Shown here: positions 1 through 6,698 of the stretch, one piece after another
How positions within the stretch are numbered: position 1 is the first letter of the stretch
How the letters are laid out: each line of letters starts with the position of its first letter
NCBI GenBank assembly: GCA_937907165.1
Contig: CALCUH010000148.1
Location: 1 to 24,804, forward strand
From: an uncultured Bacteroidales bacterium
GTDB lineage: Bacteria > Bacteroidota > Bacteroidia > Bacteroidales > Paludibacteraceae
Direction of reading: 5' to 3'
DNA length: 24,804 nt
Notes under the pieces: model-generated
What the model saw: only the letters and a program-made list of their open reading frames with translations
Told to the model about the DNA's origin: nothing
Databases searched by the model: none
Translations under genes and position numbers: made by a program

Positions 1-1
1 G

Positions 2-91
2 AAATATATAGTGAATATGCTTTCTGTTAGCCTCGAAGAGGGCAATGCTATTTCATCAACAAAGTCGGTTCTTGTTCTGGCAAGCCGATGA
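2..91 (+). CDS. C-terminal fragment of an upstream gene (partial)
   Basis: An open frame enters the window from the left and ends at TGA 89-91. The last 29 residues, ending in SVLVLASR, have the amino-acid mix of a real protein terminus and look like the tail of a secreted or glycoside-hydrolase-type protein, but the fragment is too short to name. The non-coding stretch that follows and the promoter at 231-261 show that the next gene is a separate unit. The reading rests only on frame openness and composition. Confidence 0.4.
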   Translation, partial: KYIVNMLSVSLEEGNAISSTKSVLVLASR

Positions 92-230
92 TGAGGTTGT
101 AAGGTTTTCTTTTAACCTGTAACCCGTAACCTTTTTGGCATTTGTTTAGTGCGGTATGTAAGAAAAGAGGAGCTTTTTTTGCATATTAGAAATATTTATT
201 GTAACTTTGTTGCGACTATGATGTGTTTGA

Positions 231-261
231 TTGTCACTAATCGTAAGAAGACTTATCTTTG
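231..261 (+). promoter_or_regulatory. Bacteroidetes-type promoter
   Basis: A TTG at 231-233 is followed by a 20-base spacer and TATCTTTG at 254-261, which matches the Bacteroides -33/-7 pattern (TTG, about 20 bases, TAnnTTTG). Transcription would begin a few bases downstream and leave a short A/T-rich leader before the ATG at 290. It probably drove the FAS1 lipoprotein gene originally and may now also serve the downstream membrane-protein gene and lpxB. Confidence 0.6.
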
Positions 262-289
262 AAAATAAATAAAAACTGAATAGAACATA

Positions 290-690
290 ATGAAGAAAAA
301 CATTTGTCAATGGTCAGCGGTCAACTGCATGATGTTATTTCTGCTTTCGGCCTTAACGCTGGTGTCGTGCTCTGACATGGACGAGTATTTCAAGGTTCCC
401 GACGGTTTGAGTGGCTCCATCTACGAGGAGTTGGCTGCCGAAGGTAACTATAGCATTTTCCTTGAGGGCATAGACCGAGCTGGTTATAAACCGATAGTCA
501 ATGGTAAGTCGATACTTACCGTAGCTGCTCCGACGGACGAGGCGATGAAGGCTTATCTAAAGGAGACGTACGGACACGAGGACATCACGAAGCTCACTGA
601 TGCTGAGGTGAAGAAGCTGATAGGCTTCCACGTGATGTACTACTCGATGAAGAAGAGCGACTTTATTAATTTCCGTCCTGAAGAAGGTAA
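290..690 (+). pseudogene. Truncated FAS1 (fasciclin) lipoprotein, N-terminal part
   Basis: The reading frame begins with a lipoprotein signal peptide (lipobox LVSC, Cys27) and continues into a FAS1-type domain at about residues 45-120. Visible FAS1 signatures are LTVAAPTDEAM (the H1-like box) and LIGFHVMYYS (the H2-like box). Such Bacteroidetes surface lipoproteins normally run for several hundred residues. Here the FAS1 sequence stops at about residue 133, near base 690, and the frame runs on without a stop into a different protein that begins at 725. The simplest reading is a deletion that removed the rest of the lipoprotein gene. The junction position is approximate. The frame is open from 290 to 1192, so a fused product of 300 residues is formally possible. 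Confidence 0.6.
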
Positions 691-724
691 TTACTCACTA
701 ACTTTATCTTCTTTAAATAAATAT

Positions 725-1192
725 ATGGCTGAAAATAATAATCGATTGTCCGAAGAGTATTTGGATAAGGATCATTCGGAAGAGGAGGATGATGAGTTCT
801 CTGATGACTTCGAAAAGGAGTATGTAGAAAATTTCGAACGAGGCGTCGATGAGGAGAATATGGTTGAGGAGCGTTTCGACGATGAGTGGTTGGATGGCAA
901 ACGGACGCACGCCCGTTTCGACAATTTCTTCGTGGGACTTTTCGGCGCTGTCCTTCTGACGCTGATCACCATTCGCTTGGTGACTTATGCCGAATTGCCT
1001 GATCTCGGTTTCTCGGAATTGCTGAGGCACGTCTATGAGAGCGCGAATTTTCAAGGTATCATGATTACGGCTATGGTGCCAAACTTGATACTTTTTTTCA
1101 TCATGTATAAATTAGAACGCTGGAATACCAATTATGGTGTTGTGGTGGCTTCTTTATTGATTACAGCGTTTATATTCCTTCACATCGTATGA
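725..1192 (+). CDS. Small acidic membrane protein upstream of lpxB
   Basis: From the internal ATG at 725 the frame encodes 155 residues: a very acidic N-terminal half rich in Glu and Asp, a TM segment at about residues 69-88 (FFVGLFGAVLLTLITIRLV), a second at about 107-125, and a third at the C-terminus ending FIFLHIV. I do not recognise the family. The stop overlaps the lpxB start by ATGA at 1189-1192, so the two genes are probably translationally coupled and the product may be an envelope protein made together with lipid A synthesis. The start at 725 is preferred because upstream residues belong to a different (FAS1) protein. If the fusion is translated from 290, this would be its C-terminal half. 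Confidence 0.6.
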   Translation: MAENNNRLSEEYLDKDHSEEEDDEFSDDFEKEYVENFERGVDEENMVEERFDDEWLDGKRTHARFDNFFVGLFGAVLLTLITIRLVTYAELPDLGFSELLRHVYESANFQGIMITAMVPNLILFFIMYKLERWNTNYGVVVASLLITAFIFLHIV

Positions 1193-2322
1193 GGTATTTT
1201 ATCATTGCGGGCGAGGCGTCTGGTGACCTCCATGCCTCGAATCTTATGTCCTCCATCAAAAAGAATGATGCGGAGGCCGATTTTTGTTTCCTTGGCGGAG
1301 ACTTGATGGCCGCTCAGGGCGGTAAGATGGTGCGTCATTATAAGGATATGGCCTTTATGGGGGTGGTGCCTGTATTGTTGCACGCCCGCACGGTTTTGGG
1401 TAATATCAAGCAGTGCAAGCAATCCATCATGGATTATAAGCCTGATGTGCTGATATTGGTTGATTATCCGAGCTTCAATTTGAAGATGGCTCAGTATGTG
1501 AAGGAAAACATGCCGGGTGTCCCTGTCTTTTACTATATTTCGCCTAAGCTTTGGGCTTGGAAGGAGTATCGTCTCAAATCGATCCGTAAATATGTGGATC
1601 GTGTATTCTCCATTCTTCCTTTTGAGGTGAAGTGGTTCGCCGACCGTGGCTACACGGTGGATTATGTGGGTAATCCGTGTGTGGACGCCGTGGAGTCCAG
1701 ACGTCACAAGGATGAGCCTAGGGAGGCGTTCTGTGAGCGGACGGGTTTGGATGATAAACCGATTATGGCGCTTTTGGCGGGCAGCCGTATGCAAGAGATT
1801 AAGAGTTCGCTGCCCATCATGTTGGAGGCGGCTTCTAAATACAAGGATTACCAGTTGGTGGTGGCGGGTGTCAATTCGATTGAGAGGCAAGTGTATGATG
1901 ATATCTTAAAGCCATACGGAGCGAAGATCGTCTTCGATGAGACTTATGAGCTTTTGCAGCAGTCTGAATTGGCGGTGGTCACTTCCGGAACCGCCACGCT
2001 GGAGACCGCTTTGCTGAGGGTCCCTCAGGTGGTGGTCTATAAGATGTCGGGTGGTTGGCTCTTCCATCGTTTCTTGGAATTGTTCATTCGTGTGCCGTAT
2101 ATATCTTTGGTAAACCTGATAGCCGACAAATGGCTCGTCAAGGAGCTGGTCATCGAGGATTTTACGGTGGAGAAGCTCCGCAAGGAGATTGATCGCTTGC
2201 GTGACGACGCTTACCATGCGGAGGTTATGAATGGGTATGATGAACTGATTGAACTTTTGGGACATGAGTCTGCTTCCGACCGTGCGGCGAACGCTATGCG
2301 TGATGCGTTGGTGAAACGTTGA
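1189..2322 (+). CDS. lpxB: Lipid-A-disaccharide synthase
   Basis: This 377-residue protein has the usual length and the hallmark motifs of LpxB (glycosyltransferase family 19): GEASGD near the N-terminus, VDYPSFN, PKLWAWKEYR, GSRMQEIKS at the domain junction, and TSGTATLETAL in the donor-binding half. LpxB joins UDP-2,3-diacylglucosamine to lipid X (2,3-diacylglucosamine 1-phosphate), giving the tetra-acylated disaccharide of lipid A, at the inner face of the cytoplasmic membrane. The ATG overlaps the preceding stop by four bases, and an intrinsic terminator follows directly. The protein looks intact, and its residue pattern is typical of Bacteroidales. The presence of lipid A synthesis confirms a Gram-negative host. 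Confidence 0.97.
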   Translation: MRYFIIAGEASGDLHASNLMSSIKKNDAEADFCFLGGDLMAAQGGKMVRHYKDMAFMGVVPVLLHARTVLGNIKQCKQSIMDYKPDVLILVDYPSFNLKMAQYVKENMPGVPVFYYISPKLWAWKEYRLKSIRKYVDRVFSILPFEVKWFADRGYTVDYVGNPCVDAVESRRHKDEPREAFCERTGLDDKPIMALLAGSRMQEIKSSLPIMLEAASKYKDYQLVVAGVNSIERQVYDDILKPYGAKIVFDETYELLQQSELAVVTSGTATLETALLRVPQVVVYKMSGGWLFHRFLELFIRVPYISLVNLIADKWLVKELVIEDFTVEKLRKEIDRLRDDAYHAEVMNGYDELIELLGHESASDRAANAMRDALVKR

Positions 2323-2347
2323 AAGGGGGAAATCGTGAATTTTTAGG

Positions 2348-2392
2348 CGTGTGAAAGAGTGTTTTTACCTCTCTTCCACACGTTTTTCTTTT
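2348..2392 (+). terminator. Intrinsic terminator after lpxB
   Basis: CGTGTGAAAGAG at 2348-2359 pairs with CTCTTCCACACG at 2371-2382, eleven of twelve positions matching, around a short T-rich loop, followed by a T-rich run at 2383-2392. It lies 26 bases after the lpxB stop. Confidence 0.85.
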
Positions 2393-2555
2393 CACGAATC
2401 TCCTAAAGACGGGCATTTCTATCGTTTTTTTTACGGTTTTACTTGTTTTCTGTGATGATATATTTCCTGTGTGAATATAATAAAATCAATACTTCTTATA
2501 AGATAAACCATTTGCTACTTTTTTTGAATAAACACGCGTTTGGCTGTGAAAACGC

Positions 2556-2586
2556 TTGCTTCTTTCTCGAAAACTTCCTATATTTG
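2556..2586 (+). promoter_or_regulatory. Bacteroidetes-type promoter
   Basis: TTG at 2556-2558, a 20-base spacer and TATATTTG at 2579-2586 match the Bacteroides promoter pattern. It would give an untranslated leader of roughly 125 bases before the gene at 2718. The rest of the 2393-2717 gap shows no gene. Confidence 0.55.
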
Positions 2587-2717
2587 TATTGTATGATGTA
2601 CGAGTAAGGGGTGATATGGAAGAGTGTTAGATGTGTAGATTGAATTCCATATTATTTGTTGATTAGTTTTTGTGTTTATAAGTTTATTTTTTGGTGTCAT
2701 TTTAATTTTTAGTGCTA

Positions 2718-3197
2718 ATGGTAAGTTGTAAAAAGTTGTTCGGACCCGTGTTGGGCTTATTTGCTTTCATCTCAGATACTGGCGAGCCGGAATCGAAAAA
2801 GTATTTGACGATCGAAACAAAGTCAGGAAAGAAGTTCTCTTTCGCAATTCCTGATAATCCAATGATTTCCTTTAGGGATGGCAGTCTTATTCTTGAGACT
2901 TCATCAAGTTTGGCATATTCGGTGGATAACGTGAAAGGTTATCAGTTCTCTGAAAACCGTTCCAGTTTCCCTGAGATGTTGTCGGATGTTATCCGTGTCT
3001 TTTCCAGCCGTAGCAACATGATTCAGTTGATGGGAGTTCCTCCATTCTCTGACGTGGCAGTCTGCTCCGAGAACGGCGCTGTCCGCGATTGTGTCCATTC
3101 AGACGCTGAAGGAAGGGTGTGCATTAATGATAGATATTCGACGGGTACTTATTGGGTCACAATAGGGAACAAGTCGTTTCAATTGATAAAAAAATAA
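2718..3197 (+). CDS. Secreted beta-rich protein with C-terminal sorting-like tail
   Basis: The start is ATG 2718; a GTG at 2712 is possible and a stop just upstream at 2703-2705 limits it. The product has 159 residues, begins MVSCKKLFGPVLGLFAF (hydrophobic, poor as a signal peptide), and then has beta-strand-rich segments including KKYLTIETKSGKKFSFAI. The C-terminal part, with YSTGTYWVTIGNKSFQLIKK, resembles the short beta-sandwich tail found on many Bacteroidales secreted proteins (the pattern LPKGxYxVxxGNxSxKxxK). Similar proteins have an N-terminal strand pattern of 'K..(D)G.......ad.P.isf.dg.l.i'. The function is unknown. A promoter lies upstream and no operon partner is seen. The short N-terminus may mean the protein is shortened. 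Confidence 0.65.
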   Translation: MVSCKKLFGPVLGLFAFISDTGEPESKKYLTIETKSGKKFSFAIPDNPMISFRDGSLILETSSSLAYSVDNVKGYQFSENRSSFPEMLSDVIRVFSSRSNMIQLMGVPPFSDVAVCSENGAVRDCVHSDAEGRVCINDRYSTGTYWVTIGNKSFQLIKK

Positions 3198-3738
3198 ATA
3201 ACGCTGATTGCTTATGGGTCAATTTTACTAGAACCTTAATAAACTACATATAATCGTCAGGTTTCCCCTGAGTTATCCTTGTCGGGTCGTCGGCTGGCAC
3301 GCTTTCTCAAGTGTGCGCCGTATGTGCCGCGGCAATGATTGGATTGAATTTTGAGAAAGGCCCATAGGTGAAGTTGTTCCGCTGTTATTGTTGTTCCTGC
3401 ATGGTCTAAAACGCACCATGTGATGACGGAGTTTGGCAGACGGAGCCTTTTAAGGGACATGGAATAGGAGCTCGAACTATTAATCGGACGATTGCCGACG
3501 AATGATAGGCGCCAAGAGACCGATGGTAGTGTCGAAGCCTCCCTCCACATCTCTTGAAGAGCGTTCCCTTCTTCAACTGTGAATACGCTTAATGTTTTGC
3601 CTTTGCTATGATAAATCCTTTGTTTTTCTTTCCTTTACTGAACGCATATTGTTGTTGCGAGAAAAAATGTGCGTTTCCCTTTATTCGCTATCCTACTTTT
3701 TTATATATTTGATTTTGAATTAATAAACGATTTTTTTT
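3198..3738. other. Intergenic stretch without a clear gene
   Basis: About 540 bases separate the two genes. Positions 3257-3550 are more G/C-rich than the surroundings and are open for 97 codons on the minus strand, but the predicted protein has low hydrophobic patterning and no recognisable motif. It could be the remnant of a decayed gene or a chance open frame. A weak promoter-like TATATTTG lies at 3704-3711. I see no tRNA fold or IS end here. Confidence 0.4.
3704..3711 (+). promoter_or_regulatory. Candidate -7 box of a Bacteroidetes promoter
   Basis: TATATTTG fits the TAnnTTTG box and lies 27 bases before the ATG at 3739. No clear TTG is seen at the expected -33 position, so the call is tentative. 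Confidence 0.4.
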
Positions 3739-4698
3739 ATGAAAAAATATTCTCACGCATGGCTTGCCTTTATGGCTATCAAAAGGTTGGAAATCATCGC
3801 TAATACGGATAATGGATCAGTGATTAAGGGTGTTAACGAAGATGTCAGAAAACATGCTAAATCTTTGGTGAAATGGTTTATGGATTACCGTGATTTTGTC
3901 ATTGAGGGCGCATGGTATCCGGACGAAGTGTTCAAAGATATGAGTACCAGCCATATCGTCAAGTATAAGCCTGAGGGTAAATATACCGAGTTCCGGGGAA
4001 TGCCCGCCACGCACTCCATTGCCTCTATGATGAAGAAGAAATCTGACCTTTACGGCAAACCCTATGACATCACCAAGGGCAATTGTGCGGACCGATGTGA
4101 GTCCATCGCCCATAGTATCGTCGACAACTTCAAGACTCTTTACAAGGAGGAGCGGGGGTGTCCGATCGCCACGACCAACAATCACATCGCATTGCGTTTC
4201 TTCATTCTCAGTCATTATGTGGCTGACTGCCACATGCCGTTCCATTGTGACGACCGTCCCTTCTCTGATGAGAAAGGCGTGCATGGTTCTATTGAGAAGA
4301 AATGGGAGGATCAGATTAAGAAATCGTTCAAAATCGATACAGACAATAATCGCTTTTATTATGGGGCAGACGGTTATCCGTTACCTTTGTCGCCTACGCA
4401 GCTGATTTTCGATGTTGAGGAGGAGTTGGGCAAGCGTCAGTATGTGCACGGGTGGGGTACAGGCAACTCCAGTACTTGGGACTTCATGAGCAGTGTCTCC
4501 CAATACTCGTATCTTTTCTCTTACTTCCTTGTACCGCAGACGTTCCAGAACACGCAAACCATCACGGAGTTTATGAAACAGACGGAGTGGGGATTGCGTT
4601 TCGACGAGTATAATAAGATGATTTTCTGTGACGCTATCGATTCCATCGCCCGTATCTGGCTTCATGTATGGATCAAATATAAGACTTGGGCGAAGTAG
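3739..4698 (+). CDS. Zinc-dependent P1-nuclease / phospholipase-C-fold protein
   Basis: This 319-residue protein carries the metal-site pattern of the S1/P1 nuclease and zinc phospholipase C fold. The pattern includes a near-N-terminal His (SHAWLA, His6), GAWYPD (Asp62), SH at His72, and the key helix HYVADCHMPFH at residues 159-169 (His159, Asp163, His165 and His169). A second HGSIEKKWE segment follows at 182-190, like the His/Asp pair that completes the zinc cluster. S1/P1 enzymes cut single-stranded nucleic acid and the related phospholipases cut phospholipids; which substrate applies here cannot be told. The usual signal peptide is missing, so the metal-binding N-terminus stays at the start of the chain and the enzyme may be cytoplasmic. 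It is monocistronic, with a terminator downstream. Confidence 0.7.
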   Translation: MKKYSHAWLAFMAIKRLEIIANTDNGSVIKGVNEDVRKHAKSLVKWFMDYRDFVIEGAWYPDEVFKDMSTSHIVKYKPEGKYTEFRGMPATHSIASMMKKKSDLYGKPYDITKGNCADRCESIAHSIVDNFKTLYKEERGCPIATTNNHIALRFFILSHYVADCHMPFHCDDRPFSDEKGVHGSIEKKWEDQIKKSFKIDTDNNRFYYGADGYPLPLSPTQLIFDVEEELGKRQYVHGWGTGNSSTWDFMSSVSQYSYLFSYFLVPQTFQNTQTITEFMKQTEWGLRFDEYNKMIFCDAIDSIARIWLHVWIKYKTWAK

Positions 4699-4785
4699 TA
4701 GTCTGTGTCTGGGGAATATACAGGAAATGATGAGGTGAAGGTTCGGTCAGATTAAGCGGTAGAGTATGAATAATCTTCATAATAG

Positions 4786-4815
4786 AGCACGGACAGAGAT
4801 GTCCGGGCTTTTTTG
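4786..4815 (+). terminator. Intrinsic terminator
   Basis: The stem AGC-A-CGGAC at 4786-4794 pairs with GTCCG-G-GCT at 4801-4809 around the loop AGAGAT, with one A/G mismatch, and runs into a T tract. It ends the transcript of the P1-nuclease-like gene. Confidence 0.7.
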
Positions 4816-4958
4816 TCAAGTCACTTTGTTGTTGGATATTATTGAATCATAGATGACCACATTATTTCGTCGATAAAATTATTCTTTTAGTCGATACCAT
4901 AGAGATGGAGTGGGGTGATTTATATAATTTGTGATATGAATAAATAAAATTTAAAGTC

Positions 4959-5768
4959 ATGAAGAAGTTGTTTTTAACATTAATCGCTTTAGCGACAATG
5001 TGCTGCGTGGTTTGCGCACAGGAATATTCACCCGCGCAATTCAGAAAGATGAAAGAGGAGAACGTAGTTCCTTCCAAAATAATTACGATGCAAGGAGATA
5101 CAATCAAAGGTTTTTTGAAGAGGATGATTGTCCCGACTCCCAATGATTTAGGATATGATCCGAACGATTTCAACAATACGGTGACCCGCAAAGTGTTGGA
5201 GCCCATCGTTCAATTCCCAAGCAAGGTGATGTTCATCTCCGAGAATGATTTCCTGCGAGTAAATATCAGCAAAGAGATGTATAAAATCTATACTCCTAAA
5301 GAACTGAAAGGGTATATCTATAATTATATAGGAGAGAATTTGACGTTCAGGTCGTTGAAGGTGTCGTGTGCCAATTTCACATATAACGGTTACTATTTCG
5401 TCCAATACGTTCGTGATCTTACCGATGGAGAGGTGTTTTATGAATATTATTTCCCATTTGAGGGAAATGAAGGCTTGGAGCCTCATGATTTGGAGTCTTT
5501 CACCCATGCCCATCATGCGCTTTATGAACCGAGCAAGAATCGGGTGATTTTGGTGGAAGACGAGAAGCCGGAGAACTTTTACGAGAAACGTTGCCCGCAG
5601 ATTGTGGAACGTTGGAAGAACGACCAGTACACGAACGTTTCCGGCAAGAAGGGGAGTAAGCTGAACAAATGGGCTAAGTTGGCTGCGAAAGTTGACCAGT
5701 CAAGCCAGGACAAGGCAAGGGAAAAGGCCTTTGAGGATTATGTGAATACTTGCGTCGATAAGCGCTGA
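4959..5768 (+). CDS. Exported protein of unknown function
   Basis: The 269-residue product begins with a clear signal peptide (MKKLFLTLIALATMCCVVCA, with probable cleavage before QEYSP), so it is exported to the periplasm or cell surface. The mature part is rich in beta strands, with PSKIITMQGDTIKGFL and VQFPSKVMF reading like the 'G-D-T-I-K-G-x-h' strand seen in Bacteroidetes periplasmic proteins with a repeated beta domain. The C-terminal quarter is helical and strongly basic (SGKKGSKLNKWAKLAAKV). I do not recognise a named family. The gene stands alone; a terminator lies 23 bases after its stop. Confidence 0.7.
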   Translation: MKKLFLTLIALATMCCVVCAQEYSPAQFRKMKEENVVPSKIITMQGDTIKGFLKRMIVPTPNDLGYDPNDFNNTVTRKVLEPIVQFPSKVMFISENDFLRVNISKEMYKIYTPKELKGYIYNYIGENLTFRSLKVSCANFTYNGYYFVQYVRDLTDGEVFYEYYFPFEGNEGLEPHDLESFTHAHHALYEPSKNRVILVEDEKPENFYEKRCPQIVERWKNDQYTNVSGKKGSKLNKWAKLAAKVDQSSQDKAREKAFEDYVNTCVDKR

Positions 5769-5790
5769 TAGGCTTTACAAGCATAACAAC

Positions 5791-5825
5791 AAAAAACTCG
5801 AACAGAAATGCTCGAGTTTTTTGTT
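5791..5825. terminator. Bidirectional intrinsic terminator
   Basis: AAAAAACTCGA at 5791-5801 is perfectly complementary to TCGAGTTTTTT at 5812-5822 around a 10-base loop. With A-run and T-run on either side, it can end the plus-strand gene that stops at 5768 and the minus-strand gene whose last stop is at 5878. Confidence 0.85.
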
Positions 5826-5877
5826 TATTGGGAGTATGGGATTGTTATTTATTTTTCCGTACACTTTTTCCATGAAT

Positions 5878-6321
5878 TCAATGGTCGTCACGGACCATGT
5901 GTACATTATTCGGATTCTTAGAGTTTTTTTCTGCATCTTCTTTAGAAATAAAAGTGCGTCCTTCATCTGACACCCATTTATACTTTACTGCAGAACCTAT
6001 CGAGTCCTTGTTCTTGCCTAAATTTAAGAAAATGGCAAAAAGTAATCCAATGACTAATATGGCTCAGATGACTATGAAGATATACTTGAATGCAAGCATG
6101 GCAACAGCTAAGCAACCCACAATACCCAAATAGGCTGCGATGATTGCAGAAATTACTCCAAGTATTTTCCCGATTATGCCTAATTTCTGTGACGAGAATA
6201 AAAAGAATGCTACAATCGCAAAAATAATTGCTGCTACAATGAATAAGATGTCATTCAACAGAAAACCCGCATCACCTTTGGCCATCCGCATTGCCTCTGA
6301 TTCGTCTGAATTCGTGTTCAC
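5878..6321 (-). pseudogene. Small membrane protein split by an in-frame UGA
   Basis: Read on the minus strand from GTG 6321 (or the internal ATGs ten and twelve codons later), the frame gives 85 residues with two hydrophobic stretches, ILFIVAAIIFAIVAFFLF and the region ending FKYIFIVI, and then a TGA at 6066-6064. Without that stop the same frame continues for 61 more residues (AILVIGLLFAIFLNLGKN at first, ending MVRDDH) to TGA 5880-5878. The hydrophobic segment runs straight across the stop, and the downstream part reads as a normal soluble tail (KYKWVSDEGRTFISKEDAEK). This strongly suggests a recent nonsense mutation of a gene of about 147 codons. A sequencing error is the other option. The family is not recognised. 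Confidence 0.7.
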
Positions 6322-6423
6322 ATTATATGTTAGAAAAAACTGTATAAATCTTTAAAAATCAGCGTGTTAAATTTGTGTATTACAACCAGTTCACCGAACG
6401 CTTACCTGTTTTTTATAAATTCT

Positions 6424-6451
6424 ATTCAACATAATATTAATTATATAACAA
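6424..6451 (-). other. dif-like XerC/XerD recombination site (candidate attL)
   Basis: On the minus strand, positions 6434-6424 read TTATGTTGAAT, matching the XerD arm of E. coli dif (TTATGTTAAAT) at ten of eleven positions. A 6-base centre (TTAATA) follows, and the other arm ends in TATAA, close to the dif XerC-arm end CATAA. The 11+6+11 layout is that of dif. It sits where host-like sequence gives way to the A/T-rich foreign block, so it is a natural place for an element that uses host XerCD to integrate. The opposite copy would lie beyond the window. Confidence 0.5.
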
Positions 6452-6530
6452 AATGAGAAGTTACAAATATTTGATAATGAGGGAATTAACAAAATAATTA
6501 ATAACAAAAATTTGTAATATTATGTTGAAT
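6424..6530. repeat. 16-bp inverted repeat at the element's left edge
   Basis: ATTCAACATAATATTA at 6424-6439 is repeated as its exact reverse complement TAATATTATGTTGAAT at 6515-6530. Each copy contains a XerD-arm-like TTATGTTGAAT. The 75 bases between them are strongly A/T-rich. The right copy includes the start codon (6522) of the small gene that follows, so a protein bound here could also control the early genes. Confidence 0.75.
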
Positions 6531-6698
6531 TTGAAAATTACTATTAATGTCGAAACAAGGGCTTTCGATTTGATTCGGAACAAACATAACCTTCCGGAGA
6601 TCATAAAAAAGGATTTATGTAAAATATTAGGTTGCAATTATTCACAAATGAATAAAATTAAGATCTCATGGAAAGAAGTTATTTCGAAAAACGATTAA
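6522..6698 (+). CDS. Small protein overlapping the replication gene start
   Basis: A 58-residue frame starts inside the right arm of the inverted repeat and ends at TAA 6696-6698, overlapping the next gene's start by 31 bases. The product (MLNLKITINVETRAFDLIRN at its start, rich in Lys and Ile, with KDLCKILGCNYSQMNKIKIS) resembles a small helical, possibly DNA-binding protein, but no family is recognised. The long overlap and lack of a ribosome site make it uncertain. In favour are its place at the head of the early operon and its fit to the element's codon style. Confidence 0.45.
   Translation: MLNLKITINVETRAFDLIRNKHNLPEIIKKDLCKILGCNYSQMNKIKISWKEVISKND

Noticed and set aside
1180..1890. 236-codon open frame opposite lpxB
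   Set aside because: It is antisense to a well-supported lpxB and has a His/Arg-rich shadow composition.
3257..3550. 97-codon open frame on the minus strand in the intergenic region
   Set aside because: Composition is not protein-like, no start context or neighbour supports it, and no family motif was recognised; kept only as a possible remnant.
5775..5966. 63-codon minus-strand frame near the terminator
   Set aside because: It overlaps the bidirectional terminator and the tail of the UGA-interrupted gene in another frame, so it is taken as a shadow.
6368..6375. TAAATTTG as a promoter for the early operon
   Set aside because: It matches the -7 box by sequence but no -33 TTG is present at the right distance, and such A/T words are common here.
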